DNA of 19,731 nucleotides from Candidatus Paceibacterota bacterium. GTDB taxonomy: Bacteria; Patescibacteriota; Minisyncoccia; Phycocordibacterales; CAINVO01. Of this stretch, positions 5,772 to 12,955 are shown piece by piece (position 1 is the stretch's first letter; each line of letters starts with the position of its first letter). A program made the position numbers and the translations under genes. The notes below the pieces were generated by a model. The model was not told where the DNA came from and ran no database searches. It worked only from the letters and a program-made list of their open reading frames with translations. The stretch spans positions 1 to 19,731 of the forward strand of contig JAQTMP010000007.1 in the NCBI GenBank assembly GCA_028714275.1, read 5' to 3'.

Positions 5772-5800
5772 TTGAGCCCACAGGACATTATTGGTATAAT
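5772..5800 (+). promoter_or_regulatory. Promoter of the hibernation factor gene (leaderless)
   Basis: TTGAGC (5772-5777), 17-bp spacer, TATAAT (5795-5800) preceded by TGG (extended -10). The ATG at 5810 is 9 nt after the -10 box, so the mRNA would have little or no 5' leader. Confidence 0.75.
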
Positions 5801-5809
5801 CAAATCAAT

Positions 5810-6175
5810 ATGAACATTCAAACAAAAGCCACAAACATTGAGATCACTCCAGCGACTACGGATTATTTGGAAAAGAGAATGGGAGCGATCAAAAAATTTA
5901 TTTCATCTGAGGAAACAATTTTAGTGGAAGTGGACTTGGGAAAGGTCAGCAATCGCCATCGTACCGGGGATGTTTTCCGAGTGTCGGTGAGACTTTCTTC
6001 TCCGCATCACGATGCCCAGGCAGAAGCCGAGAGTGTAGACCTCTACACTGCTATAGATGAAGTCAAGGATGAGCTTTTGGCAGAGCTTCGCACCTCGAAA
6101 GAAAAGCGTCAGCACTTTATCCGACGCAGCGGTCAGAAAATTAAAAATATTATCAAAGGGATTATTGGTCGCTAG
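5810..6175 (+). CDS. hpf: Ribosome hibernation promoting factor, HPF/RaiA (sigma-54 modulation) family
   Basis: 121 aa. The N-terminal 100 residues match the S30AE domain: MNIQTKATNIEITPATTDYLEKRM, the central VEVDLGK strand, FRVSVRLS, and DLYTAIDEVKDELLAELR. A basic tail follows (KEKRQHFIRRSGQKIKN), as in short HPFs. The long-form dimerisation domain is absent. Proteins of this family sit in the decoding channel of 30S subunits and promote or stabilise inactive ribosomes in stationary phase. The gene has a good promoter ending 9 nt before the ATG and is followed after 7 bases by a tiny membrane-protein gene. HPF versus YfiA-like activity cannot be told apart here. Confidence 0.88.
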   Translation: MNIQTKATNIEITPATTDYLEKRMGAIKKFISSEETILVEVDLGKVSNRHRTGDVFRVSVRLSSPHHDAQAEAESVDLYTAIDEVKDELLAELRTSKEKRQHFIRRSGQKIKNIIKGIIGR

Positions 6176-6182
6176 CTACTAA

Positions 6183-6368
6183 ATGATGGAAGATCAAAAT
6201 ATCCGTTCCGTAAAGCTTTTGTGGTATGAAAAAGCTGACAATTGGCTGAGCATTTTCGTGTTGATAGGATGTCTCGGGGTGGCTTTGACTTTATTTTATA
6301 TTGCAAAACAGGCTCAGGACTACGCTCAGCTTTTGAAGGATCAAAATATCACTATCGTCACTGACTAA
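6183..6368 (+). CDS. Small single-TM protein of unknown function
   Basis: 61 aa. Charged N-terminus (MMEDQNIRSVKLLWYEKADN), one hydrophobic segment at about residues 22-41 and a polar tail, giving a typical small membrane protein. It starts 7 bases after the hpf stop on the same strand, so it is probably in the same transcript; no SD is visible. Its last 11 bases overlap the end of the convergent fmt gene. No family recognised. Support is the clean TM pattern and tight spacing; it may still be a chance frame. Confidence 0.5.
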   Translation: MMEDQNIRSVKLLWYEKADNWLSIFVLIGCLGVALTLFYIAKQAQDYAQLLKDQNITIVTD

Positions 6369-7203
6369 TCCAATCTTCCGCTCGGAAGTCTATTTCTTTG
6401 CCCCCTTCTGGGACTATTCGCTGGAGAATTAATTTTCCATCCGCAAAAGTCGCTTTTTTTATTCCAATACGGACCGGTTTATTTGTGTGAGTTGAAGTAG
6501 CAAAAAAATAAGTGGCCGGCCAGCCTTCATAGGCCTGAATCTTAAGAAAATTTTTATAAGGATCGTCGGAAATTTTTAGCAGGCCGTCAGCCTTGGATAT
6601 TTTTCGGGTAAAGGTGGCCTGGGTGTGGTCCTGAGGCTGAGGAGTGAGAGTCCCAGCAAGCCAGTCCGGCAAAATATCTGCCAGGAGCTTAGCCCCAGCT
6701 TGGGCCAAAATAGTCGAAAGGGTATTGACTGTTGGCGGCCAAGGTAGGACAGGGATTTCTTTCTGAGCAAGGATGGGGCCATGATCCATCAGCTCATCCA
6801 TCAGCATGATCGTCACGCCAGTTTTTTTGTCGTCGTGCAGGATGGCCTCCTGGAGAGGGGCAGCCCCACGGTAGTGGGGAAGCAGTGAGGGGTGAATATT
6901 GAGGGTGCCATGTGTAGGCAGATCCAAAATATTTTTTGGAATTATTTTACCGTACGAAGCGAGAATGAAAATATCACACTTTTCAGCTTGGAGGGATTCC
7001 ACAAAAGTGGAGTCTAGCTTTTCGGGTTGAAAAATTTTAATTTTTTTGGCCCACTCTTTGACTGGGGGAGGGGTGAGGATCATTTTTCGGCCTCGAGGCT
7101 TGTCAGGCTGAGTCACAATGACGTCAGGTACGATATCCCTTTCCTTGAGAGTGTTGAGAACATCAACTGAAAATTGGGAGGTGCCAAAAAATGCGATTTT
7201 CAT
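6358..7203 (-). CDS. fmt: Methionyl-tRNA formyltransferase
   Basis: 281 aa from the ATG at 7203 (MKIAFFGTSQFSVDVL); 13 codons upstream are open but lie inside def and are rejected. The enzyme transfers a formyl group from 10-formyl-THF to Met-tRNA for initiation. Visible: Rossmann start FFGT, catalytic N103 and H105 in NIHPSLLPHYRG, and D140 in MDHGPI. The C-terminal OB-like domain (about residues 195-281) is present but slightly short, compared with about 310 aa for typical Fmt. The start codon is 1 base after the def stop, so def and fmt are translationally coupled, the standard arrangement. The end overlaps the small convergent membrane-protein gene by 11 bases. Confidence 0.95.
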   Translation of the reverse strand: MKIAFFGTSQFSVDVLNTLKERDIVPDVIVTQPDKPRGRKMILTPPPVKEWAKKIKIFQPEKLDSTFVESLQAEKCDIFILASYGKIIPKNILDLPTHGTLNIHPSLLPHYRGAAPLQEAILHDDKKTGVTIMLMDELMDHGPILAQKEIPVLPWPPTVNTLSTILAQAGAKLLADILPDWLAGTLTPQPQDHTQATFTRKISKADGLLKISDDPYKNFLKIQAYEGWPATYFFATSTHTNKPVRIGIKKATFADGKLILQRIVPEGGKEIDFRAEDWISQ

Positions 7204-7204
7204 T

Positions 7205-7747
7205 TTATTTTTTAGCTGAAGGGTCTTCGGGTGGAAGCTCATGGATATCCTTGGCGTGGTCTATGAAGAGAATACCGTTGAGATGATCGGTTTCGTGCTG
7301 AAAAATCTGAGCCAGCAAGCCGGTGGGGCCGCGCTCATTGTAGGCTCGAATAGTTGCTCGGCTGGCTCTCTTAGTCTTGCCGTAAAGCCATCTGACCGAG
7401 AGGCAGCCTTCCTCGACAGTTTTGCGGTCCTTGGATATTTTAATGATTTCCGGGTTGATATAGACTTCGTCTTTTAGGGGTTTAGGTTTTTTTGATGCAT
7501 CTTCAGAGTGCTCAAAAAAACCCGAAAAAACTTTACCTGAAACCACAAAAATCCTCACTGATTCGCCAATCTGAGGAGCGGCAATAGCCACTCCATCATC
7601 CTGAGAATCAAGCGCTGCTTTCATTTTTTCAATGATGCGCTGGATCCTGAGGCTTTCTATTTCTTCTAGGGCTACAGGGGTTGCTACTTTGCGTAGAACA
7701 GGTTCTCCGCTCTGGACTATATCTATATCACGGGGTGTTTTGGGCAT
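7205..7747 (-). CDS. def: Peptide deformylase
   Basis: 180 aa. Removes the N-formyl group from new proteins. All three signatures are present: motif 1 GVAIAAPQ (residues 52-59), motif 2 EGCLS with metal ligand C115, motif 3 QHETDHLNG with ligands H151 and H155 and catalytic E152. A Lys/Ser-rich insertion of about 15 residues near 75-92 (FSGFFEHSEDASKKPKP) separates the strands. It has its own promoter with the -10 box 8 nt before the ATG, and is followed directly by fmt, its functional partner. priA lies upstream on the same strand after 47 bases. Confidence 0.95.
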   Translation of the reverse strand: MPKTPRDIDIVQSGEPVLRKVATPVALEEIESLRIQRIIEKMKAALDSQDDGVAIAAPQIGESVRIFVVSGKVFSGFFEHSEDASKKPKPLKDEVYINPEIIKISKDRKTVEEGCLSVRWLYGKTKRASRATIRAYNERGPTGLLAQIFQHETDHLNGILFIDHAKDIHELPPEDPSAKK

Positions 7748-7755
7748 TTGTTTTA

Positions 7756-7784
7756 AATATAAAGAAATTTTGTTGCTAAAGCAA
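7756..7784 (-). promoter_or_regulatory. Promoter of def-fmt (leaderless)
   Basis: On the minus strand TTGCTT (7784-7779), 17-bp spacer, TATATT (7761-7756). The ATG at 7747 is 8 nt after the -10 box. Confidence 0.65.
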
Positions 7785-7794
7785 ACCCAAAAAT

Positions 7795-9837
7795 CTAAAG
7801 CAAACTTTCGGGGTCTACTTTTAAGCTGAAATGCGGGGGCAAACCCATCAGTAGGGTAAAAAGTTTTTCATCCGGCCATTTTTCTGAAGGCAGGCGGATG
7901 AGCATGTGGAGGCGGTGATTGCCTCCGATAGTAGCGATAAAAGCCGGAAAAATATAGGGTTCGTAGCTTTCGAGCTGGGTTTTGAGACCCTGCATTTCTC
8001 GGTTAATCTTTTCGCGAGGACCTTCGAGGCTGATTTTAATGAAAGTGGAAAAGGGCGGATAGGCGATGCTTTTACGCGCTTCGTATTCCTGACGATAAAA
8101 ATCAGTGAGATTCCCCTGGAGGGCCAGATCGAGGACGGGTTGATCAGCCATGCGGCTCTGGATCAAAAAATATTTTTTGGTGCGCGAAAGCAGGGTGATG
8201 AGGGTATGCATGATGCGTTCGTTGATGCGAAAATCCGGCAGAGCAAAAAGTGAATCAAGCGAAACAATGGCTGTGTTGTCTACCATATTTTTTTCATCCT
8301 GACCTAGATAGGGTAAAGCCATTTCGGTGCCAATGAGGATAGAGCTTTTTTCGGCTCTAAATTTTTCAGCTACAAGACTCGCAAGCTTTTCTGTCGGAGC
8401 ACTGTCTCGATCAATTTTGAAAATAAGCGGTGCGGCTACGCCTTTTTCTTTGAAGAGTTTTTGCAAGGCTTCGGCTACCGTATCAATGCCAATACCGAGG
8501 GTGACAAGCTTCCAGCTATCGCAATGAACACACCGCTCAGCGGCGCTTCGGCGCTCTCCACAATGATGACAAAGAAAAAAACGTTCGCCTTTTGACTGAT
8601 GCAGTACCACTGGAGCACTGCAATTTTTACACAAGACTGTCGTGCCACAATCTCCGCACACGATTGAGGGGGAGAGACCCCGCCGCTGGCAGTACAAAAA
8701 GAGGCTTTGTTTTTTTTCTAGACTATATAAAATAAGAGACTCGAGCTCTTCACTAAAGATTTTGAATTTTGCCGGCTTAGTTTCTTCGTCTACGATTTTT
8801 CCTTGGGAGGTTTTGAGGATGGAACCATCCGAGGTTCTGATGATCATTTTTTGCCCTGAAACCTTGATAGCTTCAGGCTGACTGGGTTTTTTCATGTCTA
8901 TCAGCAGAGTCTCGGCTTGATGCTGAATGCGATTTTTTAAAGGAAAGAGCTCGATGAGCTCGCCAGCTTGATGACGGACAAGAGTTTCAACTCTGAGCAG
9001 CACATCACCCAGGATAAGCTTAGCTTTGCGAAGCTCTGCGTATTTTTCAATAAAAAAGCGGAGATCAATAAAAGGGGCAAAGCCAAGCTTGTAGGCGCGC
9101 GACGACTCACGTTCAAGGATGACCGTGTCGATGTCGTCGCGCGGAATCCCGGCAAAAAGTCCAGTAGCGATGATGAGGACAGGCTGCTCATCGGACTCGG
9201 CGGCTTGCCAAGTGGAGGTCTGAGTTTTTGGCGTCAATCCGCTGTGAAGCATAAAAGTCCGGTGCTCGATGCCCTTGCTGAGTTGTTCAAAAAGTTTTTT
9301 AGTCTCCTCTATAGTCGGTGAAATAATAAGAGTTGAATGTTTGCGAGCAAAATTTTCTCGCACCAGACTTTTGTAAGTAGCATGACGATCTTCATCGCTC
9401 ATTTGAACAACACATTTTTCTGAGAGTCCTCCCGCTTTTTTAGAAATTGATTTCCGGGTGTCGGCTTCGGTTTTTTTATTTTTTACTTTTCTGGTTTTTA
9501 TTTCTTTATTATTTAAAATAGCTGCGGGGATCAGACGATTTAGCACCGCTCCTTTGGGGGCCACAAAATATTGAGCGGCGCTCTCAGCGGCATGAAGAAA
9601 AGAGGGAAGCAGCAATGTTTTCCCCGCGCCGCTGATTTTTTTAGTGGCAAAAGACAGAGACTTAATGTCTCCTTTGATTGTTTCGGCATCTATTACTTCC
9701 ACTACCAAGGCAGGCACTTTTTTATTTCTCACCGGTACGCTGATCAAAAGCCCGCGTTCGAGAGGGTTGGCACTAAAATATGAAAGAGTGTCCTTGAACA
9801 CTCCTCGAGCTATAGGTATGACAGTCAGGATATACAT
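7795..9837 (-). CDS. priA: PriA-like primosomal protein N' lacking helicase ATPase motifs
   Basis: 680 aa, family length about 700. PriA restarts replication at stalled forks. Clearly PriA: N-terminal 3' DNA-binding domain (residues 1-105, with AQYFVAPKGAVLNRLIP), eight zinc-binding cysteines C394, C397, C403, C406, C423, C426, C436, C439 in the usual four CxxC pairs after RRGLSPSIVCGDCG, motif-V-like ILIGTEM (500-506), LPDFRINER and the C-terminal YPPF segment (593-596). Missing: Walker A (residues 145-159 read MSDEDRHATYK where GSGKTE is expected), the DEEH box (now LERESS, 241-246) and motif VI QVAGRAGR (about 546-555 read TLITLLSRTK). It is probably unable to hydrolyse ATP and may act as a structural loader. 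Classical neighbours def and fmt follow. Confidence 0.9.
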   Translation of the reverse strand: MYILTVIPIARGVFKDTLSYFSANPLERGLLISVPVRNKKVPALVVEVIDAETIKGDIKSLSFATKKISGAGKTLLLPSFLHAAESAAQYFVAPKGAVLNRLIPAAILNNKEIKTRKVKNKKTEADTRKSISKKAGGLSEKCVVQMSDEDRHATYKSLVRENFARKHSTLIISPTIEETKKLFEQLSKGIEHRTFMLHSGLTPKTQTSTWQAAESDEQPVLIIATGLFAGIPRDDIDTVILERESSRAYKLGFAPFIDLRFFIEKYAELRKAKLILGDVLLRVETLVRHQAGELIELFPLKNRIQHQAETLLIDMKKPSQPEAIKVSGQKMIIRTSDGSILKTSQGKIVDEETKPAKFKIFSEELESLILYSLEKKQSLFLYCQRRGLSPSIVCGDCGTTVLCKNCSAPVVLHQSKGERFFLCHHCGERRSAAERCVHCDSWKLVTLGIGIDTVAEALQKLFKEKGVAAPLIFKIDRDSAPTEKLASLVAEKFRAEKSSILIGTEMALPYLGQDEKNMVDNTAIVSLDSLFALPDFRINERIMHTLITLLSRTKKYFLIQSRMADQPVLDLALQGNLTDFYRQEYEARKSIAYPPFSTFIKISLEGPREKINREMQGLKTQLESYEPYIFPAFIATIGGNHRLHMLIRLPSEKWPDEKLFTLLMGLPPHFSLKVDPESLL

Positions 9838-9878
9838 TTCCTATATATTCGCATGGAAAGGGGTGGGAGGACAAATCT

Positions 9879-9998
9879 AACACTAGTACAAACTCACTTC
9901 TTTTGGGAGACACGGAAAATTTCTGGTGAAATTTTCCTTATCCTCGCCAACGCTTTGGCTGCGGGGTCTCCCAAAAGAAGTGAGTTTGTACTAGTGTT
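9879..9998. repeat. 120-bp inverted-repeat element, copy A
   Basis: Perfect 33-bp arms (9879-9911 and 9966-9998) enclose two small hairpins: GGAAAATTTC/GAAATTTTCC (9914-9937, loop TGGT) and GCCAA/TTGGC (9946-9959, loop CGCT). The arms end inside with TTTTGGGAGAC. A related element lies at 14472-14584. It sits between the priA start and the terminator of the secreted-protein gene, so it interrupts no gene. No coding capacity: if mobile it depends on an enzyme encoded elsewhere. Confidence 0.85.
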
Positions 9999-10021
9999 TA
10001 ATTGTTCATCCACAATAGTAA

Positions 10022-10065
10022 TGTAAAGAAAAAAGCGTCACCACGGGGGAAGGGTGACGCTTTTT
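10022..10065 (-). terminator. Strong rho-independent terminator
   Basis: AAAAAGCGTCACC (10030-10042) pairs perfectly over 13 bp with 10053-10065 around a 10-nt loop. On the minus strand the stem is followed by TTTTTT and C-T-rich bases, so it terminates the leftward gene 10474-10085, whose stop lies 20 bases before it. Confidence 0.88.
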
Positions 10066-10084
10066 GGTTGGTTTTAATTTTTTG

Positions 10085-10474
10085 TTATTTCTTCGTGGAC
10101 TTTTCCACAGATGACGTCTGCGGTTGTGTCACGACCATGTAGTGATAGACGATGATGACCATGTCGTGAAACCCGGTCACATCTGACTTGATGATGTATT
10201 TTTTTTCTTTGCTGTCGGCAAGCCATTTATTGACGGCGTCTTCGATTCCAACATGAGTACCGTCCTCAAATCGGGGAATATAAAAGACCTTGATTTTTTC
10301 GATGCCGGCTGGGCTCTGGGTATACGGGGTGTCCCCAGAAGTGTAGGAGTCCGTGTAATCATAGGTTGCCGCCGGTTGAGGAGATTTTGCCTCGTCGGCG
10401 CGGGCGACGTTGAGGGTGGCCACGGTGAAGAAAAGAACAAGAACCAAAACTGAACTGACGATGTTTCTTTGCAT
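10085..10474 (-). CDS. Small secreted protein of unknown function
   Basis: 129 aa. Residues 1-26 form a signal peptide (MQRNIVSSVLVLVLFFTVATLNVARADEA; likely cleavage after ARA). The mature part is a Ser/Thr/Tyr/Pro-rich segment (about 27-57) followed by a compact alpha/beta stretch from IEKIKVFYIP to MVIIVYHYMV. This pattern of KVF strand, helix (VNKWLADSKEKK) and final IIVYHY strand resembles small Cse60-like proteins, but the resemblance is weak. The gene is a single transcription unit with a near-consensus promoter (TTGACA-16-TATAAT) and a strong terminator, so it is probably well expressed. It is divergent from mreB copy 1. Confidence 0.8.
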   Translation of the reverse strand: MQRNIVSSVLVLVLFFTVATLNVARADEAKSPQPAATYDYTDSYTSGDTPYTQSPAGIEKIKVFYIPRFEDGTHVGIEDAVNKWLADSKEKKYIIKSDVTGFHDMVIIVYHYMVVTQPQTSSVEKSTKK

Positions 10475-10496
10475 AACTTTTGAAGATCTGTTTCAG

Positions 10497-10524
10497 ATTA
10501 TAACATGTTCAATATATATGTCAA
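10497..10524 (-). promoter_or_regulatory. Consensus promoter of the secreted-protein gene
   Basis: On the minus strand TTGACA (10524-10519), 16-bp spacer, TATAAT (10502-10497) preceded by TGT. Both hexamers are perfect. The dyad ATCTGAAACAGAT (10497-10485) begins at the -10 box and covers the expected start, so it could be an operator or a 5' hairpin. Confidence 0.85.
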
Positions 10525-10552
10525 TAGAGCCCCAAAACTAGGCGTATGCTAC

Positions 10553-10558
10553 TATACT
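10553..10558 (+). promoter_or_regulatory. -10 box TATACT of mreB copy 1 (leaderless)
   Basis: TATACT ends 5 nt before the ATG at 10564. No good -35 is visible. It faces away from the secreted-protein promoter about 30 bases to the left. Confidence 0.5.
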
Positions 10559-10563
10559 GGGCA

Positions 10564-11583
10564 ATGGCCCTCTTTACTAAAAAACTTGGGATTGACCTTG
10601 GAACGGCAAATACGCTTGTTTTTTTGCCTGGGCGCGGCATTGTCTTAAATGAGCCATCCGTGGTGGCGGTTTCCGAGATAGACAATAAAATTCTGGCCGT
10701 AGGCAATGAAGCCAAGGAAATGATTGGTAAAACTCCTGACAGCATCATCGCGTACCGCCCGATGAAGGATGGGGTTATTGCCGACTATCGCGTGACCGAA
10801 GCGATGCTTCGCTACTATATTGGTAAGGCGCTCGGTAAATGGAATTTATTTAAACCTGATGTGATGGTCTCAGTCCCGGCCGGAGTCACCTCGACCGAAC
10901 GCCGGGCCGTGATCGAAGCGGCTATCAAGGCCGGAGCCAAAAATGCTTATGTGGTCAAAGAGCCTATTCTTGCTGCAATTGGAGCGGGCATCTCTATCCA
11001 GGAAGCGATTGGCCACATGATAGTGGACATTGGGGGAGGCACCACTGATGTGGCGGTGATTTCACTCGGGGGCATAGTGGCTTCGACTTCTGTAAAATGT
11101 GCAGGCAATCGAATCGATGAGGCCATCGCCGACTATATTAAAAAAACTTTTAATCTTGCTATTGGAGATAAGACCGCTGAAAATATTAAAATAAAAATTG
11201 GTTCAGCTGTACCAGTAGAAGCTGACGATGAGATCGCCCTCATGATAAAGGGCCGTGATTTCCTGACGGGTCTGCCTCGGTCAGTTGAAATTAAAACTAA
11301 CGAAATTGTCAAAGCTATCGGTAAAGAGCTTCGAGATATGGTTAAAGCAATCAAGGACGTGCTGCAAGACACTCCACCCGAGCTGGCTTCAGATATTATT
11401 GACCAGGGTATCATCATGACTGGCGGTTCGTCTCAGCTTCGCAACTTGCCTGAGCTTGTCTATCGTCGCACTGGTGTCAAAGCCGTCCTCGCTGACGATG
11501 CCCTCTACTGTGTAGCCAAAGGCACCGGCGTGGCTCTCGAGCATTTGGATACGTATAAAAAAAGTATTATTGCGAAGAGGTAG
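10564..11583 (+). CDS. mreB: Rod shape-determining protein MreB, copy 1
   Basis: 339 aa from ATG 10564 (MALFTKKLGIDLGTANT); an ATG at 10546 lies upstream of the -10 box and is rejected. Actin-fold ATPase that polymerises under the inner membrane and guides wall synthesis. Visible: phosphate-1 loop GIDLGTANT (9-17), phosphate-2 DIGGGTTDVA (155-164), and the adenosine motif IIMTGGSSQLRNLPE near residue 285. Length is normal (330-350). It is not beside mreC; instead a clamp-loader gene follows 7 bases later with an SD overlapping its end. A second mreB with mreC-mreD-mrdA lies at 15870. The copies share the fold motifs but diverge in the adenosine motif (MTGGSSQL here, LVGGGALI in the other), suggesting distinct roles. 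Confidence 0.95.
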   Translation: MALFTKKLGIDLGTANTLVFLPGRGIVLNEPSVVAVSEIDNKILAVGNEAKEMIGKTPDSIIAYRPMKDGVIADYRVTEAMLRYYIGKALGKWNLFKPDVMVSVPAGVTSTERRAVIEAAIKAGAKNAYVVKEPILAAIGAGISIQEAIGHMIVDIGGGTTDVAVISLGGIVASTSVKCAGNRIDEAIADYIKKTFNLAIGDKTAENIKIKIGSAVPVEADDEIALMIKGRDFLTGLPRSVEIKTNEIVKAIGKELRDMVKAIKDVLQDTPPELASDIIDQGIIMTGGSSQLRNLPELVYRRTGVKAVLADDALYCVAKGTGVALEHLDTYKKSIIAKR

Positions 11584-11590
11584 ATTTTAT

Positions 11591-12331
11591 ATGCCAGCCA
11601 ATTCTTTTTTAAATCAAGGACACCACCACACCTATATCTTAGAAAATACTGATGGGGTAGACTTTTCTAGCTTGATTGCTGAGTTATTTCTCCAGCTGGA
11701 AAAAAATTGGGACTTAAAAATTCAGGGCAATCCGGATGTTTGGTCTGTTATTTATGAACGCTTTGGAGTAGACGAAAGTAGGGAACTGATCAACATGTCT
11801 TCGCTTCGTTCCGTAGCGGGGGGTCCGCGGATCTTTGTGCTGGCTGCCAATGTTATTACTACCGAAGCGCAAAATGCACTCCTCAAGCTTCTCGAAGAGC
11901 CGGCGCTCGGCACCTATTTTTTTATTTTGACCTCGAGTGCCTCGCGCCTCCTTCCCACCGTACTCTCCCGTGCCGTGGTTTTTCCTTTTGTTGTCGATAT
12001 AAATAAGGCTACAGATAAGAATATCAACCCAGTCGAGTCGTCATTTCCGTTCAGCAAAGATTTTTTAAAGAGCTCTCACGCTGAGCGATTAGCAATGGTG
12101 AAAAAAATCACTGGCGAGCTTGAAAAAGAAAAAATCCAAAAATCTGACGTTTCAAATTTTATTAAAAATATTGAAAAAGAAATCTATCAAATAAAACCCT
12201 TAGCTAAAATGTCTGACGATGAGCGCGCGGGCTTTGCCTTGATTGACCGGGCGGCCGACTATAGTCATGACCGGTCATCTTCAGCCAAGCTTTTACTTGA
12301 GGCGGCGGCCCTTTTTGCGCCGCAGCTTTAG
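11591..12331 (+). CDS. holB: DNA polymerase III delta'-like clamp-loader subunit
   Basis: 246 aa from ATG 11591 (MPANSFLNQG), preceded at 10 nt by AGAGGT. The upstream ATG at 11570 has no such site. Part of the clamp loader that places the sliding clamp on DNA. Visible: the AAA+ segment AQNALLKLLEEP (93-104) and the sensor/SRC region TSSASRLLPTVLSRA (114-128), with SRA where DnaX and delta' have SRC. There is no Walker A loop, as expected for delta' but not for tau/gamma. It is shorter than E. coli HolB (334 aa); the N-terminal nucleotide-binding region is cut down and there is no zinc module. The last 100 residues are helical and poorly conserved. Identity with delta' is by these motifs only. 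Confidence 0.78.
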   Translation: MPANSFLNQGHHHTYILENTDGVDFSSLIAELFLQLEKNWDLKIQGNPDVWSVIYERFGVDESRELINMSSLRSVAGGPRIFVLAANVITTEAQNALLKLLEEPALGTYFFILTSSASRLLPTVLSRAVVFPFVVDINKATDKNINPVESSFPFSKDFLKSSHAERLAMVKKITGELEKEKIQKSDVSNFIKNIEKEIYQIKPLAKMSDDERAGFALIDRAADYSHDRSSSAKLLLEAAALFAPQL

Positions 12332-12362
12332 GGACCGCTCTCACTTTTTTCAGCCTTTAATT

Positions 12363-12390
12363 TTGCCTTTATTTTTCTCTCTGCTACAAT
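12363..12390 (+). promoter_or_regulatory. Promoter of frr (leaderless)
   Basis: TTGCCT (12363-12368), 16-bp spacer, TACAAT (12385-12390). The frr ATG at 12399 is 8 nt downstream. Confidence 0.65.
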
Positions 12391-12398
12391 ACACCCAT

Positions 12399-12950
12399 AT
12401 GGCATATTCATTTACAACTTTTCAAAACAAAACCAAGGAAACAGAGCAGTGGCTGGCTAAGGAGTTTGCGGGGGTACGTACTGGCCGCGCTACACCCACA
12501 CTTCTCGACGGTGTCCAAGTAGAGTCTTATGGGGCTAAAATGCCCATTTCTTCAGTGGCTACTATTACAACAGAAGACGCTCGGACTATTCGCATTAGTC
12601 CTTGGGACGCCTCAAACGTAGTTGCTATTGAAAAGGCACTCCTTGTCTCAAATCTCGGTGTCTCTGCGGTGGTGGATGAAAAAGGCCTCAGAGTGCTTTT
12701 TCCAGAACTTACAGGTGAGCGTCGTACTCAGCTCATCAAAATTGTTAATCAAAAACTTGAAGACGCCAAGGTAGCTATCCGCCTGGAGCGAGAAAAAATC
12801 TGGAAGGATATCCAGGCTAAAGAGCGCGATGGAGAGTTGACCGAAGATGAACGCAATCGCCTGAAAACAGAAATGGAGAAGATTGTCCAGGATGCCTATA
12901 AAAAACTCGAAGAACTATCCGCTAAAAAAGAAAAGGAAATTCAGTCTTAG
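12399..12950 (+). CDS. frr: Ribosome recycling factor
   Basis: 183 aa from ATG 12399 (MAYSFTTFQNKTKETEQWLAKE). The frame is open upstream to 12243, but that part lies in the holB gene and before the promoter, so it is rejected. RRF splits post-termination ribosomes together with EF-G. Signatures: GVRTGRATPTLLDGV, YGAKMPISSVATI, DARTIRISPWDAS and the helical arm with LTGERRTQLIK and AIRLEREK. Length matches the family (185). It is followed after 5 bases by the site-2 protease gene; cdsA, uppS and dxr, often found between them in other bacteria, are absent. Confidence 0.96.
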   Translation: MAYSFTTFQNKTKETEQWLAKEFAGVRTGRATPTLLDGVQVESYGAKMPISSVATITTEDARTIRISPWDASNVVAIEKALLVSNLGVSAVVDEKGLRVLFPELTGERRTQLIKIVNQKLEDAKVAIRLEREKIWKDIQAKERDGELTEDERNRLKTEMEKIVQDAYKKLEELSAKKEKEIQS

Positions 12951-12955
12951 TTTAT

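Noticed and set aside
8968..9321. 117-aa plus-strand frame inside priA
   Set aside because: It is antisense to a well-conserved gene, has no promoter or SD and no recognisable domain.
9616..9630. SGAGKT at residues 69-74 of PriA as a Walker A loop
   Set aside because: It lies in the N-terminal 3' DNA-binding domain, just before the YFVAPKG segment, and not at the start of the helicase domain; no following helix or matching Walker B fits. Treated as chance.
9879..9998. Long inverted repeat as a transcription terminator or CRISPR-like array
   Set aside because: No U-tract follows either arm at 9879 or 9998, the stem is far longer than in terminators, and there are only two inverted copies with no spaced direct repeats.
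12243..12398. N-terminal extension of RRF by 52 residues
   Set aside because: It overlaps holB in another frame and precedes the frr promoter; RRF family proteins begin at the ATG at 12399.
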